Assembly (NCBI GenBank): GCA_018240465.1
Contig: JAFEFS010000086.1
Span: 1 to 64,000 of the forward strand
Length of the DNA: 64,000 nt
From: Pseudomonadota bacterium
GTDB taxonomy: Bacteria; Pseudomonadota; Gammaproteobacteria; Xanthomonadales; Rhodanobacteraceae
Direction: 5' to 3'
A program made the translations under genes and the position numbers. Numbering within the stretch: the stretch's first letter is position 1; each line of letters starts with the position of its first letter. Of the stretch, positions 44,102-54,300 are shown piece after piece. The notes under the pieces were generated by a model that had not been told where the DNA came from, did not search any database, and was given only the letters and a program-made list of their open reading frames with translations.

Positions 44102-47100
44102 ACACGCGCGACCTCACCCTGGACATGCCGATCGACGGCCTGCAGTTGATCGAAGCGAGCGCCGGCACCGGCAAGACCTGGACGCTTGCCGGCCTGTATC
44201 TGCGTTTCGTCGTCGAGCGCCGTCGCGCGGTCGGCGAGATCCTCGCGGTCACCTTCACCGAGGCGGCCACGCAGGAGCTGAAGCGACGCCTGCGCGAGCG
44301 CCTCGTCGATTGCGCGGCGCTGGCCTCCGCCGAGGTCGCCCTGACGGCGGCGATATCCGACTCCGCCGAGGCAGCCCAGGCGAAAACGCTGCTTGCACGC
44401 GCGCTGGATGCCGGCGAAACGCGCGCGCAGCTCGCGCGACGCCTGCGTCTGGCCGCGCTCGACGTCGATCATGCGTCGATCACGACGATCAACGGTTTCT
44501 GCCGGCGCGCGCTGGCCGAGTACGGTTTGCTCGCCGGCCGCGCGCTCGCGGGTACGCTCGTTGCGCAGGACCGCGACCTGGTCGAGACCGCCACGGCCGA
44601 CTGGTGGCGCGGCAAGGCGACCGCCGCCGCGGCCGCGGATTTCGACGTGTTGCGGGAAGCGTTCAAGACTCCGCAGGCTTTGGCGAAAGTCCTGGACTCG
44701 TTGCTGCCCGGCACGCGCCGCCTGTTGCCGGCCATCGATGGCGGCGATCGCGCCGTCGCCCTGCTGCACCAGGCGCTGGACGCGGTGCGCGAACGCGTCG
44801 TCGCGGCCAAGCGCGCGACCGCACGGCATTCGCACGACGACGAGATCCGCGAGCTGCACGGCGCGCTCGCGGGCGAGAACGGCGCGGAACTCGCCGCACG
44901 TTTGCATGCGCGCTGTCCGGTTGCGCTGATCGACGAGTTCCAGGACACCGACGCACGCCAGTTCGCCATCTTCGAGTCGATCTACGTCCCGCGTGGCGAT
45001 CTCATCCTCATCGGCGATCCGAAGCAGGCGATCTACGGTTTCCGCGGCGGTGACGTGCACACCTATCTGCGCGCGCAGCGACGCGTTGCCGAGAGGCAGA
45101 CCCTGACGCGCAACTTCCGCTCCACGCCGACCTACCTGCGTGCGCTCAACGCGCTGTATCGGGGCGCCGGCAAGCGCGCGTTCGAAGAAGATGACATCGT
45201 CTACGAAGCGCTGCAGCCCGGCGGCAAGGCGGCCGACGATGACCTTCTGATCGACGGTGTCGCGGCCACGCCGCTGACGCTGTGGTGCGACACGGACGCG
45301 GCGATCAAGCGCTCGAGCAAGGACGCAGCGCGCGCCCAGCTCGCCGCGGCCTGCGCGGCGGGCATCTTCGCCCTGCTCACTCCCGGCCGCGCGCGATTGC
45401 GCGAGAAACCGGACGGCGCGCACGCGCCTCTGCGCCCGGCGCACATCGCCGTGCTCGTCGCCATGCACGAGGAGGCGCGGGCGGTGCAGGACGCGCTGCG
45501 CACGCGCGGCATCGCCAGCGCGAGCATCACCCGCAGCAGCGTGTTCGCGAGTGAGGAGGCGGGCGAACTGCATCGCCTGCTCGATGCGCTTGCCGACTTC
45601 GACGAGGCGCGTCTGCGCGGCGTGCTGACGACGCGGCTGTTCGGCGCGACGATGACGGACTTCGCCGGTTTCGTGGCCGCGCCGCACACGTGGAGCGACC
45701 AACTCGCTTGGCTGGCCGAACTGCGCGACATCTGGCGCGCGCGTGGAGTCGCCGCGATGCTGGCACGCGTGTTCGAGGTGCACGCGGCGGCGCTGCTCGG
45801 TCTGGCGGACGGCGAGCGGCGCATGACCAACTGGTTGCAGCTTGCCGAACTGGCGCAAACCGCGTCGATCGACTGCGTCGGCCTGCGTGGCCTCGTCGAT
45901 TGGCTGGCAGCGCGCATCGCGCAGGCTGACGACAACAATGAGGACGAACAACTGCGCCTCGAATCCGACGCGGGCCGGGTGCAGATCTTCACCTACCACA
46001 AGAGCAAAGGCCTGCAATTCCCGGTCGTGTTCCTGCCGTTCACCGGCATGCGGGGCGGCGCGCCCAAGCCGCCGTACCGGTTCCACGATGGCGAGGGCAA
46101 TCCCGCCCTGTTTTTCGCGGCAAACGCCGAAGCTGCCGCAACGCCCGCGGCCCTCGCCGCGTGTGTCGCCACCGCGCACGACGACCTCGCCGAGGAATTG
46201 CGCAAACTCTACGTCGCGCTGACCCGCGCCTGTTGCGCGACGTTCGCCTGCGTCGATGCCATCGGCAGCCGCGGTGAAGAACCGGCGCTGCTGCACCTGC
46301 TCGGCGTCGCGCCGGCCGGCGGCACGAAGGATGCCGCGGCGACGGACGCGCAGCTTGCGTCGCGTCTCGCCGCGCTGCGCGCGAGCGCCGCGGGCGCCAT
46401 CGCGATCGAGACCTTGCCCGCGGCCGCGGCGACCCGGCTCGCCGATACGCGCGAGGCCGCCAAACCGGGCACGGTGCGGCGCATGCCGCGCGCCCTGCGC
46501 GACGACTGGCGCATCGTCAGCTATTCGCGCCTCGCCGCCGGTGCGCGCGATGACGTGCGCGCGGACCGAAGCGACGAAGGTGCGTCGGCGCCGGTCGATG
46601 GCGCGGCGTCGGTGGCGCGAAGCGCGGTCCTCGGCGGCGCGCGCTTCGGCACCGCCTTCCACGAACTGATCGAAGTCGCCGACTTCCGCGCCTGGCGCGA
46701 TCGCCATCCGCGCAACCTGCCGCCCGGCGAGGACGCGCGGATCGACCGCATCCTGCAACGCCACGCACTCGACGCTGACGCGGCCGAAGCGCACGCGCTG
46801 CTCGCCGACCTGCTCGCGCGCACGCTCAACGCGCCGCTGCCGTTCGGCGCGCGCCTCGCCGATCTCGCAGCCGAAGCCTGTCGCGCCGAGATGCCGTTCC
46901 ACTTCTCCATCGGCCACGCCGACACCGCGCGCTGGTTGGCGCTGCTCCACGAGCACGGCTACGTGCGCGAGCGCGGCCGTTTCGAGCTCGCCCGGCTCGA
47001 AGGCCTGATGACCGGCGTGCTCGACCTCGTCCTGTTCCACGCCGGCCGCTGGTGGGTGATCGACTACAAGACGAACATCCTTCCTGACACCGGCGACTCG

Positions 47101-47370
47101 CGCCCCTATGCCGCGACCGCGCTCGCCGCCGCCGTGCGCGACAAGGAATACGATCTGCAATACCTGATCTACCTCACCGCGCTGCATCGCTGGCTGAAAT
47201 CGCGCGACCCCGGCTACGACTACGCGCGCGACATCGGCGGTGCGCTCTACCTGTTCGTGCGCGGCCTCGACGCGCGCGGCGTCGACGGCGTGCATGTGGA
47301 TACGCCGCCGGCCGCGCTGATCGAAGCGATCGACGCGCTGCTCGCGCCCGCAGCCGAGGCGGCGGCATGA
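44098..47370 (+). CDS. recB: Exodeoxyribonuclease V subunit beta
   Basis: RecB is the 3'-5' helicase and the nuclease of RecBCD. The 1,090-residue protein carries Walker A EASAGTGKTWT (K26), TEAATQELKRRLRERL, the Walker B segment ALIDEFQDTD, GDPKQAIYGFRGGDV and TYHKSKGLQFPVVFLP. The C-terminal nuclease has GVLDLVLFH and VIDYKTN (D989, K991), so it looks catalytic. It is about 80-100 residues shorter than enteric RecB, with a compact helicase-nuclease linker. It overlaps recC and recD by four bases each (ATGA), which favours balanced synthesis of the three subunits. Confidence 0.95.
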   Translation: MNTRDLTLDMPIDGLQLIEASAGTGKTWTLAGLYLRFVVERRRAVGEILAVTFTEAATQELKRRLRERLVDCAALASAEVALTAAISDSAEAAQAKTLLARALDAGETRAQLARRLRLAALDVDHASITTINGFCRRALAEYGLLAGRALAGTLVAQDRDLVETATADWWRGKATAAAAADFDVLREAFKTPQALAKVLDSLLPGTRRLLPAIDGGDRAVALLHQALDAVRERVVAAKRATARHSHDDEIRELHGALAGENGAELAARLHARCPVALIDEFQDTDARQFAIFESIYVPRGDLILIGDPKQAIYGFRGGDVHTYLRAQRRVAERQTLTRNFRSTPTYLRALNALYRGAGKRAFEEDDIVYEALQPGGKAADDDLLIDGVAATPLTLWCDTDAAIKRSSKDAARAQLAAACAAGIFALLTPGRARLREKPDGAHAPLRPAHIAVLVAMHEEARAVQDALRTRGIASASITRSSVFASEEAGELHRLLDALADFDEARLRGVLTTRLFGATMTDFAGFVAAPHTWSDQLAWLAELRDIWRARGVAAMLARVFEVHAAALLGLADGERRMTNWLQLAELAQTASIDCVGLRGLVDWLAARIAQADDNNEDEQLRLESDAGRVQIFTYHKSKGLQFPVVFLPFTGMRGGAPKPPYRFHDGEGNPALFFAANAEAAATPAALAACVATAHDDLAEELRKLYVALTRACCATFACVDAIGSRGEEPALLHLLGVAPAGGTKDAAATDAQLASRLAALRASAAGAIAIETLPAAAATRLADTREAAKPGTVRRMPRALRDDWRIVSYSRLAAGARDDVRADRSDEGASAPVDGAASVARSAVLGGARFGTAFHELIEVADFRAWRDRHPRNLPPGEDARIDRILQRHALDADAAEAHALLADLLARTLNAPLPFGARLADLAAEACRAEMPFHFSIGHADTARWLALLHEHGYVRERGRFELARLEGLMTGVLDLVLFHAGRWWVIDYKTNILPDTGDSRPYAATALAAAVRDKEYDLQYLIYLTALHRWLKSRDPGYDYARDIGGALYLFVRGLDARGVDGVHVDTPPAALIEAIDALLAPAAEAAA

Positions 47371-49199
47371 CGCACCGGATCGACCGCCTCGAAGCACTCG
47401 GCGTGCTGCCTGCCGTCGACGCCGCGCTCGGCCGCCTGTTGGCGAAAAAGTCGCCGCGCGACGGCGATGCCATCGGCCTTGCCGGCGCGCTTGCGAGCGC
47501 GGCGCTCGCGCACGGCCACAGCTGCCTGCCCCTGGCCGCGCTGCACGGGTTTGCCGCCGATCTCGCCGCCGCGACCGGTGCGGACCTGGCCGAGGCCTTG
47601 CCGACGGTGGCCGACATTCGCGCCGCGCTGCGCGCATCCAGCCTCGCCGCCGCCGATGCCACACGCGCCGCCGCACTCGTGTTCGACACGGACGAGCGCA
47701 TCTACCTGCGTCGCTATTTCGTCTACGAACAGACCGTCGCGCAGGCGCTGCGCGAACGCCTCACCGATGCGAGCCTGGGCGCCGATCTCGCACGCATCGA
47801 TGCATCCACGCTGCGCGACGCGCTGGCGCAGGGAATCGCCGCAGGCCGCAGCGACGATGTCGACCAGCGCATCGCCGTGCTGCTCGCGCTGCGTTCGCGC
47901 CTGCTCATCGTCAGCGGCGGCCCCGGCAGCGGCAAGACCACGACCGTGCTGCGCCTGCTCGCGCTGATCGTCGCGCAGGCGCGCACCGCCGCGGCGGTCG
48001 TGCCGCGCATCGCCCTCGCCGCACCGACCGGCAAGGCCGCCGCGCGCCTGGCGCAAACGCTGCGCGTGCGCGGCGGCGAGCACGCCGACGCCGCGATTCC
48101 CGCCACGGCGACGACGTTGCACCGCCTGCTCGGCCTCGGCGCGCCCGGCGGCCGCGCACGTTTCGACCGGAACAATCCGCTGCCGTACGACCTTGTCGTC
48201 ATCGACGAAGCCTCGATGCTCGATCTCGCCCTCGCCGCGCGCCTGTGCGAGGCGCTGGCGCCGTCGACGCGGCTGATCCTGCTCGGCGACCGCGACCAGC
48301 TCGCTGCGGTCGAGGCCGGACGCGTGTTCGGCGCGCTGAGCCACGCTGCGACGGCGGCCGGCGGCTACTCGTCCGCGCTCGCGCATTGGCTGCAGAATAT
48401 ACTTTTGGAAAAAGTGGAAATTGCGTCACAACCGGCGCTGCTGGCTGAGGCGTTCGTCGAACTGCGTGGCAACCACCGCTTCGGCGCGCACGGCGCGATC
48501 GGGCGTCTCGCGCGCGCGCTGCGTGACGGCGAAGCCGATACGGCGCTGGGCATCCTGGGCGAGGCGCAAGCCGAGGCCGCCTTGCACCCGCTCGGCACCA
48601 CCGGGCTCGCGCAGCGCATCGTGCGCGAACTCGTGTCGCGCTACGCCGATCTCGCGCAGGCCGCGGATGCGGACGCCGCCTTCGCCATCGCCGACCGTTT
48701 CCGTGTGCTCTGCGCATTGCGCGAAGGCGCGTTCGGCGCCGTCGCGATCAACGCCGCGATCGAGCACGAGCTGCGCCGCCGATGCAGCGTTGCCGAGACG
48801 TGGTACCCCGGCCGCCTCGTCATCGTCGGCGGCAACGACTACCGTCTGGGCCTGTTCAACGGCGATGTCGGCGTTGCCCTTGCGCGCGCGGCCGACGGAG
48901 CGCTCGAAGTCTGGTTCCGCGACGCCGACGGCAGCCTGCGCGCGCTGCCGCCGGCCATCCTCGGCGACTGCGCGCCGGCGTATGCGTTGACCGTGCACAA
49001 GGCGCAGGGCTCCGAGTTCGACGAGGTCGTCGTCGTCCTGCCCGCGCGCGACGCGCGTGTGCTCACGCGCGAGCTGGCCTATACCGCGGTTACGCGCGCG
49101 CGCAGCAAAGTGGAGTTGTGGACGAGTGCGGAGATTCTTGCCGCCGCTGCCGCGCGCAGCACGCAGCGCTGGTCGGGGCTGGCGGACCGCCTGGCGTGA
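47367..49199 (+). CDS. recD: Exodeoxyribonuclease V subunit alpha
   Basis: RecD is the fast 5'-3' helicase of RecBCD. The 610-residue protein has an N-terminal domain of about 160 residues, Walker A GGPGSGKTTT (K190), APTGKAAARLAQ, LVVIDEASMLDL with the Walker B aspartate, LLGDRDQLAAVEAG, and the C-terminal motif YALTVHKAQGSEFDEVVVVLP with YTAVTRARSKVEL. It starts in an ATGA overlap with recB and ends 24 bases from the convergent rhomboid gene. The complete recC-recB-recD set with intact motifs indicates a working RecBCD pathway. Confidence 0.96.
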   Translation: MTHRIDRLEALGVLPAVDAALGRLLAKKSPRDGDAIGLAGALASAALAHGHSCLPLAALHGFAADLAAATGADLAEALPTVADIRAALRASSLAAADATRAAALVFDTDERIYLRRYFVYEQTVAQALRERLTDASLGADLARIDASTLRDALAQGIAAGRSDDVDQRIAVLLALRSRLLIVSGGPGSGKTTTVLRLLALIVAQARTAAAVVPRIALAAPTGKAAARLAQTLRVRGGEHADAAIPATATTLHRLLGLGAPGGRARFDRNNPLPYDLVVIDEASMLDLALAARLCEALAPSTRLILLGDRDQLAAVEAGRVFGALSHAATAAGGYSSALAHWLQNILLEKVEIASQPALLAEAFVELRGNHRFGAHGAIGRLARALRDGEADTALGILGEAQAEAALHPLGTTGLAQRIVRELVSRYADLAQAADADAAFAIADRFRVLCALREGAFGAVAINAAIEHELRRRCSVAETWYPGRLVIVGGNDYRLGLFNGDVGVALARAADGALEVWFRDADGSLRALPPAILGDCAPAYALTVHKAQGSEFDEVVVVLPARDARVLTRELAYTAVTRARSKVELWTSAEILAAAAARSTQRWSGLADRLA

Positions 49200-49223
49200 G
49201 TTGCAGTCTGCGTCGGCGCGGGT

Positions 49224-49985
49224 TCAATGCACGGTCGGATTGCGCGTACTGCGCGGCTGCGCAAACTCGATCACGTTGTCGCCACCGACCGGCTTCGCGC
49301 GCGGTCCGTTCCACAGCACGGGCACATTGCGCGGGCGATCCGGCTCCAGGCCATCGTTGAGTCCGTCGCCGCCCTCGTCCGCGGAGTCGTCTTCGATCTC
49401 CCAGCTGTAGCGCTTGCGCGGCGCCAGCGGGTCGAGCCGGTAGAAGGCGATCGCCGCGATCACGCCGGCAATCGCGCCGGCGAGATGGTATTCGAACGAC
49501 ACGTTCTCTTCGCGCGGCAGCACGGTCAGGGTCATGCCGCCGTAGAGGAAGAACACCGCGAGTGCGATAGCCACGCCGAGGCGGTCGCGGCGGAACAGGC
49601 CGGTCAGGAACAGGAAGAACATCAGGCCGTGCACGATGCCGCTGATACCGACGTGCAGCGACGGCCGCGCGAACAGCCACACGCCGAGCCCGGAGACGAT
49701 CCAGATCAGCGGCAGCGCGTAGCGCGCGGCGCGCGGGTAGGCGTAGAGCAGGAACGCGGACAGCAGGCCGAGCGGCAGCGTATTCGACATCAGGTGCTCG
49801 AACGAGGCGTGCACGAACGGCGCGGTCAAGATGCCGACGAGGGCGTGCGGGTCGCGCGGGCGGATGCCGAGCGCATCCATGTCCCAACCGAGCGCGAACG
49901 CGGCCAGCCAGACGATCCAGATGCCGGCGACGAGCGCGAGCGCACCGAGCACGGCGTAGCGCACGCGCTCGCGGTCGTTGCGCAC
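49224..49985 (-). CDS. Rhomboid-family intramembrane serine protease
   Basis: Rhomboids cut TM segments of other proteins inside the membrane. The 253-residue protein has about six TM helices. PFVHASFEHLMSNTLPLG supplies the HxxxN part in TM2, VGISGIVHGLMFF in TM4 holds the catalytic serine (GxSG), and FEYHLAGAIAGV in TM6 holds the catalytic histidine, so the dyad is complete. A polar cytoplasmic tail of about 65 residues follows. The 5' end overlaps the likely first codons of the divergent methyltransferase gene. The substrate is unknown. Confidence 0.9.
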   Translation of the reverse strand: MRNDRERVRYAVLGALALVAGIWIVWLAAFALGWDMDALGIRPRDPHALVGILTAPFVHASFEHLMSNTLPLGLLSAFLLYAYPRAARYALPLIWIVSGLGVWLFARPSLHVGISGIVHGLMFFLFLTGLFRRDRLGVAIALAVFFLYGGMTLTVLPREENVSFEYHLAGAIAGVIAAIAFYRLDPLAPRKRYSWEIEDDSADEGGDGLNDGLEPDRPRNVPVLWNGPRAKPVGGDNVIEFAQPRSTRNPTVH

Positions 49986-50035
49986 GGTGGCGGCGCTGGC
50001 TTCGCCGCTCCAACCATCCTTGGATTTTCCAGAAG

Positions 50036-51136
50036 ATGGTGGAGAAGCCCGAGCCGAAACCGAAGCCCGGCAGCGTGGTCGACATCGTCGACCGCGACGG
50101 CATGTTTGCCGGCCGCGGCTTCTACAACGGCCATTCGCGCATCGCGCTGCGCGTACTCACGTCCGATCCGGACGAGGCCGTCGACGAAAGCTTTTTCGCA
50201 CGCAAGATCTCGGATGCGATCACCCTGCGCCGCGAGGTGCTCAAGCTCGACGCGGCGACCGACGCCTACCGCGTGATCCATTCCGAAGGCGATGGCCTGT
50301 CGGGCCTCATCGTCGACCGTTTCGCCGACACGCTTGTCGTCGAATATTTCTCCGCCGGCATGTTCAAGCAGCGCGACCTGATCAAGCGCGTCCTGCTGCA
50401 GCATTTTCCCGAGGCGGAAATCTATGCCTTCGCCGAGGAACACGTGCAGAAGCAGGAAAGCTTCGATTGCTCGGTGCCGCCGACTCCGCGGCCGACCGTG
50501 ATCCACGAACACGGCGTGCAGTTCCATGCCGCGCCGGGCAGCAAGCACAAGACCGGTTTCTTCGCCGACCAGCGCGACAACCGCCTGTTCCTGTCGGAGT
50601 TCTGCGCCGGCAAGCGCGTGCTCGACCTGTGCTGCAACTCCGGCGGCTTCGGCATCTACGCCAAGGCGCGCGGCGGGGCCGAGGAAGTCGTCGGCATCGA
50701 TCTCGACGAGGAGATTCTCGGTATCGCCGAGCAGAACGCGCGCTTGAACAAGGCCAGGGTCAAATTCATCCAGGCCGACATCTTCGCCTGGCTGCGCGAT
50801 GTCGCCGGCAATCCGCAGAAGAAGTTCGATGTCGTCGTCCTCGACCCGGCGAAGATGACGCGCGACCGCGAGCAGGTGATCCCGGCGCTGAAGAAATACC
50901 TCGACATGAACAAGCTCGCACTCGGCGCGGTCAAGCCGGGCGGCATCTTCCTCACCTGCTCGTGCACGGGCCTGATCAGCGAAGAACAGTTCCTCGACAT
51001 GCTGCGCCGCGCCGCGTTCTACGCCAACCGCACGGTGCAGGTGATCAAGGTGTCCGGCGCCGGCCCCGATCATCCGTGGCAGGCGCATGTGCCCGAGTCG
51101 CGTTATCTCAAAGCGGCGTTCTGCCGCGTCGAGTAG
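50036..51136 (+). CDS. RlmI-like 23S rRNA cytosine methyltransferase (start unresolved)
   Basis: RlmI-type enzymes methylate a cytosine of 23S rRNA. The 366 residues from ATG 50036 cover most of a PUA-like domain (SVVDIVDRDGMFAGRGFYNG), the FFADQRDNR segment, the SAM motif VLDLCCNSGGFGIYAK and the catalytic region LDPAKMTRDREQ with the CSCTGL cysteine. The family normally starts about 15-25 residues earlier with an RxxHPWIF segment. That segment is encoded here just upstream in the same frame (LRRSNHPWIFQK before the ATG), but no ATG, GTG or TTG precedes it in frame. A start on a rare codon, or a frameshift from TTG 49978, would restore it. Confidence 0.88.
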   Translation: MVEKPEPKPKPGSVVDIVDRDGMFAGRGFYNGHSRIALRVLTSDPDEAVDESFFARKISDAITLRREVLKLDAATDAYRVIHSEGDGLSGLIVDRFADTLVVEYFSAGMFKQRDLIKRVLLQHFPEAEIYAFAEEHVQKQESFDCSVPPTPRPTVIHEHGVQFHAAPGSKHKTGFFADQRDNRLFLSEFCAGKRVLDLCCNSGGFGIYAKARGGAEEVVGIDLDEEILGIAEQNARLNKARVKFIQADIFAWLRDVAGNPQKKFDVVVLDPAKMTRDREQVIPALKKYLDMNKLALGAVKPGGIFLTCSCTGLISEEQFLDMLRRAAFYANRTVQVIKVSGAGPDHPWQAHVPESRYLKAAFCRVE

Positions 51137-51144
51137 CGTTCGAC

Positions 51145-51171
51145 GCATGCGCCGCCTTGCGCGGCGCATGC
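51145..51171. terminator. Strong hairpin after the methyltransferase gene
   Basis: GCATGCGCCGC and GCGGCGCATGC form a perfect 11-bp stem with a five-base loop, eight bases after the stop. No T tract follows, so factor-dependent or weak termination, or RNA protection, is more likely than classic intrinsic termination. The rest of the 202-base gap to the next gene shows no clear feature. Confidence 0.5.
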
Positions 51172-51338
51172 AATGCGGCAAATGGCTGATCGGGGCGCAA
51201 TGCCCTTTTACGTTTTCTTTCCCTGCACTCAGCTATACCAAATCTCCAATCGGGTTGCGCGGGTCCGCCCGTGCGCAATGGCCGCTTGCGATCTGCTTGC
51301 GCGCCGTGACCCCGACCTTTCCACACTCATTGCAGGGG

Positions 51339-54300
51339 ATGAGCGAGACGGCTCGCGCCCGTGCGCGTCCGTCGCGACTGCGAGGGCCGCATTTGAACCC
51401 GATCAGCAGAAAGTTTGGTCGCCTGATCCTGCCGGCGATGGCGCGTCTGGGTTTGCGTCGTGGCATCGTGCGCGGGGTGGGCAAGCGCGGCATGCGTTCG
51501 CGGCTCAGCGAAGCGCCGTTGCGTGTGGAACTGCTGACCGCGGCGCAGATGGCCGAGCGTGGCCAGGAGCTCGCCGGCGAGCACGAATGGCGACGTGGAC
51601 GCCGCGGCGACACGCTGCTGCTCGAACGCCTGCGCCACAACGAGACGCTGATCGAGGACACCAGCCGCGCGCTCGCCGCGGCGATCGCCGGACAGCACCG
51701 CATCACGCCGGCCGGCGAGTTCCTGCTCGACAACCTCTATGTGATCTTCGACCAACTGCGCAAGACGCGCACGCACCTGCCGCGCGGCTACAGCGCCGAA
51801 TTGCCCGTGCTGACGCGCGGCGCGAGTGCGGGCATGCCGCGCGTCTACGATCTCGCCCTCGATGCGATCTCGCACGGCGATGGCCGGGTCGACCAGGATG
51901 CGCTCGCGCGCTTCGTGCGCGCCTATCAGGAGCGCGCGCCGCTGAGTCTCGGCGAACTCTGGGCGATCCCGATCATGCTGCGCGCCGCGCTGATCGAGAA
52001 CCTCGGGCGCGCCGCGGCGCGCGTGCGCCGCGGTCTCGCGCACAGCCGCCTCGCCGCGCAGTGGGCGCAGCGCATGCTCGACGCCGCGCAGCGCGATCCG
52101 AAAGCGCTGATCCTCGTCGTCGCCGACATGGCGCGCAGCGAGCCGCCGCTGACCCAGGCGTTCGTCGCCGAGATGGCGCGGTGCCTGCATGGAGCGGGCG
52201 CCGCGCTCAACCTGCCGCTGAGCTGGATCGAGCAGCGTCTCGCCGAGGCCGGCGTGTCGATTGCCCAGCTCGTGCAGGCTTCGCATCACGAGCGTGCATT
52301 GGACCATGTCACGATCGACAATTCGATCGCGAGCCTGCGCCTGCTCGACACGCTCGACTGGCACGACTTCGTCGAGGCGACGAGTGCGGTCGAACGCGTG
52401 TTGCGCGAGGATCCCGCGGGCATCCACACGCACATGGACTTCGCCACGCGCGACAGCTATCGCCACGCGGTCGAGCACTTCGCGCGATGCAGCGGACGCG
52501 ACGAACTCGAGGTCGCGCAGGACGCCCTCGCGCTCGCGCGCGACGCCGCACGCTCGAGCGCGTTGCCGGAGCAGGAAGCGGCCGCGCACGTCGGCTACCA
52601 CTTGGTCGGGCGCGGCCGCGCGCAGCTGCTGCGCCGCTGCGGTGCGGGTTTCAGCGCGACGCTGCGCGAACGCTGGCGCGGTGATCTGCCGTTCGCGGTC
52701 TACCTGACGGCGATCGTCGCGCTCGGCCTCGCCGTCGCGCTGCCGCTGCTGCACGCGTTGGTGGCGACGCACGCGCCGATCTGGTTGCGCCTGTCCGCGG
52801 GCCTGTGCATCGTCATCGTGCTCAGCCAGCCCGTGGTTTGGCTGGTCGATCGCATCGCGCTTGCGCTGATCGGGCCGCGGCCGCTGCCGCGCATGGATTT
52901 CCGCAAGGGCATCCCGGCCGAGGCACGCACGCTCGTTGTCGTGCCCTGCCTGATCGGCAGCGTGGCCGAGGCGCACACGCTCGCCGACCAGCTCGAGTTG
53001 CGCTACCTCGCCAATCGCGACGGCGGTCTCGGCTTCGCCCTGCTTGGCGACTTTCCCGACGCCGATGCGGAACAACTGCACGGCGACGCGGCGGTGCTCG
53101 ACGCCGCGGTCGGCGCGATCGAAGAATTGAACCGGCGTCACGCCAAGGCGCGTTTCTTCCTGCTGCACCGGCCGCGCACCTGGAACGAGAGCGAACAGCG
53201 CTGGATCGGCCGCGAACGCAAGCGCGGCAAGCTCGGCGATCTCAATGCGTTGTTGCGCCACGGCGATGCGAACGCGTTCACCTGCATCGTCGGCGATCGC
53301 GCCGCGTTGCACGGCGTGCGCTACGTGATCACGCTCGACGTCGACACACGCCTGCCCAGCGACGCGGCGCGTCGGCTCATCGAGACGATGGCGCATCCGC
53401 TCAACCGTCCGCGCCTTGCGCCGGACGGATGTCGCGTCGAAACAGGCTATACGATCCTGCAGCCGCGCATCGGCAACCTGCTGCCGTCCTCGGGCAGCAC
53501 GCGTTATGCGGCGTTGTTCGGCGGCGATGCCGGAGTCGACCCATACACGCTCGCCGTCTCCGACCTGTACCAGGATCTGTTTTCCGAAGGTTCGTTCATC
53601 GGCAAGGGCATCTACGACGTCGCTGCGTTCGAGCACCTGCTCGGCGATCAGGCCGCGCGTTTTCCGCACAACCGCATCCTTTCCCACGACCTGCTCGAAG
53701 GTTGCTATGCGCGCGCCGGCCTGAGCACCGACATCGAACTGTACGAGGAATATCCGCAGAGTTGGCGCGTCGACGCGCAGCGGCGCGCACGCTGGACCCG
53801 CGGCGACTGGCAGATCGCGGCGTGGCTGTTCCCTTCGGTACCGATGGCGGGCGCACGGCGCGAACGCAACCCGCTGACTTGGCTGTCGCGCTGGAAGATT
53901 TTCGACAACCTGCGCCGCAGCGTGCTCGCGCCGGCACGGTTCGCGCTGCTCCTGCTCGCCTGGTTCGCGTTGCCGCAGCCGGCATGGTGGTCGCTGTTCG
54001 TGCTTGTAGCCGCGCTGCTGCCAGTCGCGCTCGACGCATCGATCGCGGCGCTGAACTCGCCGGCCGGCGGCGTCGTGCGCCATCTGGGCAGCGTGTTGCG
54101 CGGTGTCGTGCCGGCCGCGGCGCGCGTTGGCCTCCGTCTCGCCTGCCTGCCGTTCGATGCGCTGCGGAACACGACCATGATCGTGCGCACCGGCTGGCGC
54201 GTGCACGTGTCGAAGCGGCATCTGCTGCAATGGGTCGCCTCCAGCGTCGTCGCCGAGCGCGCGCGCGGCGACGACGCTGCGTCGACGTGGCGGGAATTGA

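Noticed and set aside
43762..47676. 1,304-codon minus-strand frame across recB
   Set aside because: It is the antisense shadow of recB; composition is dominated by Arg/Ala/Gly repeats with no family match, and RecB motifs are intact on the plus strand.
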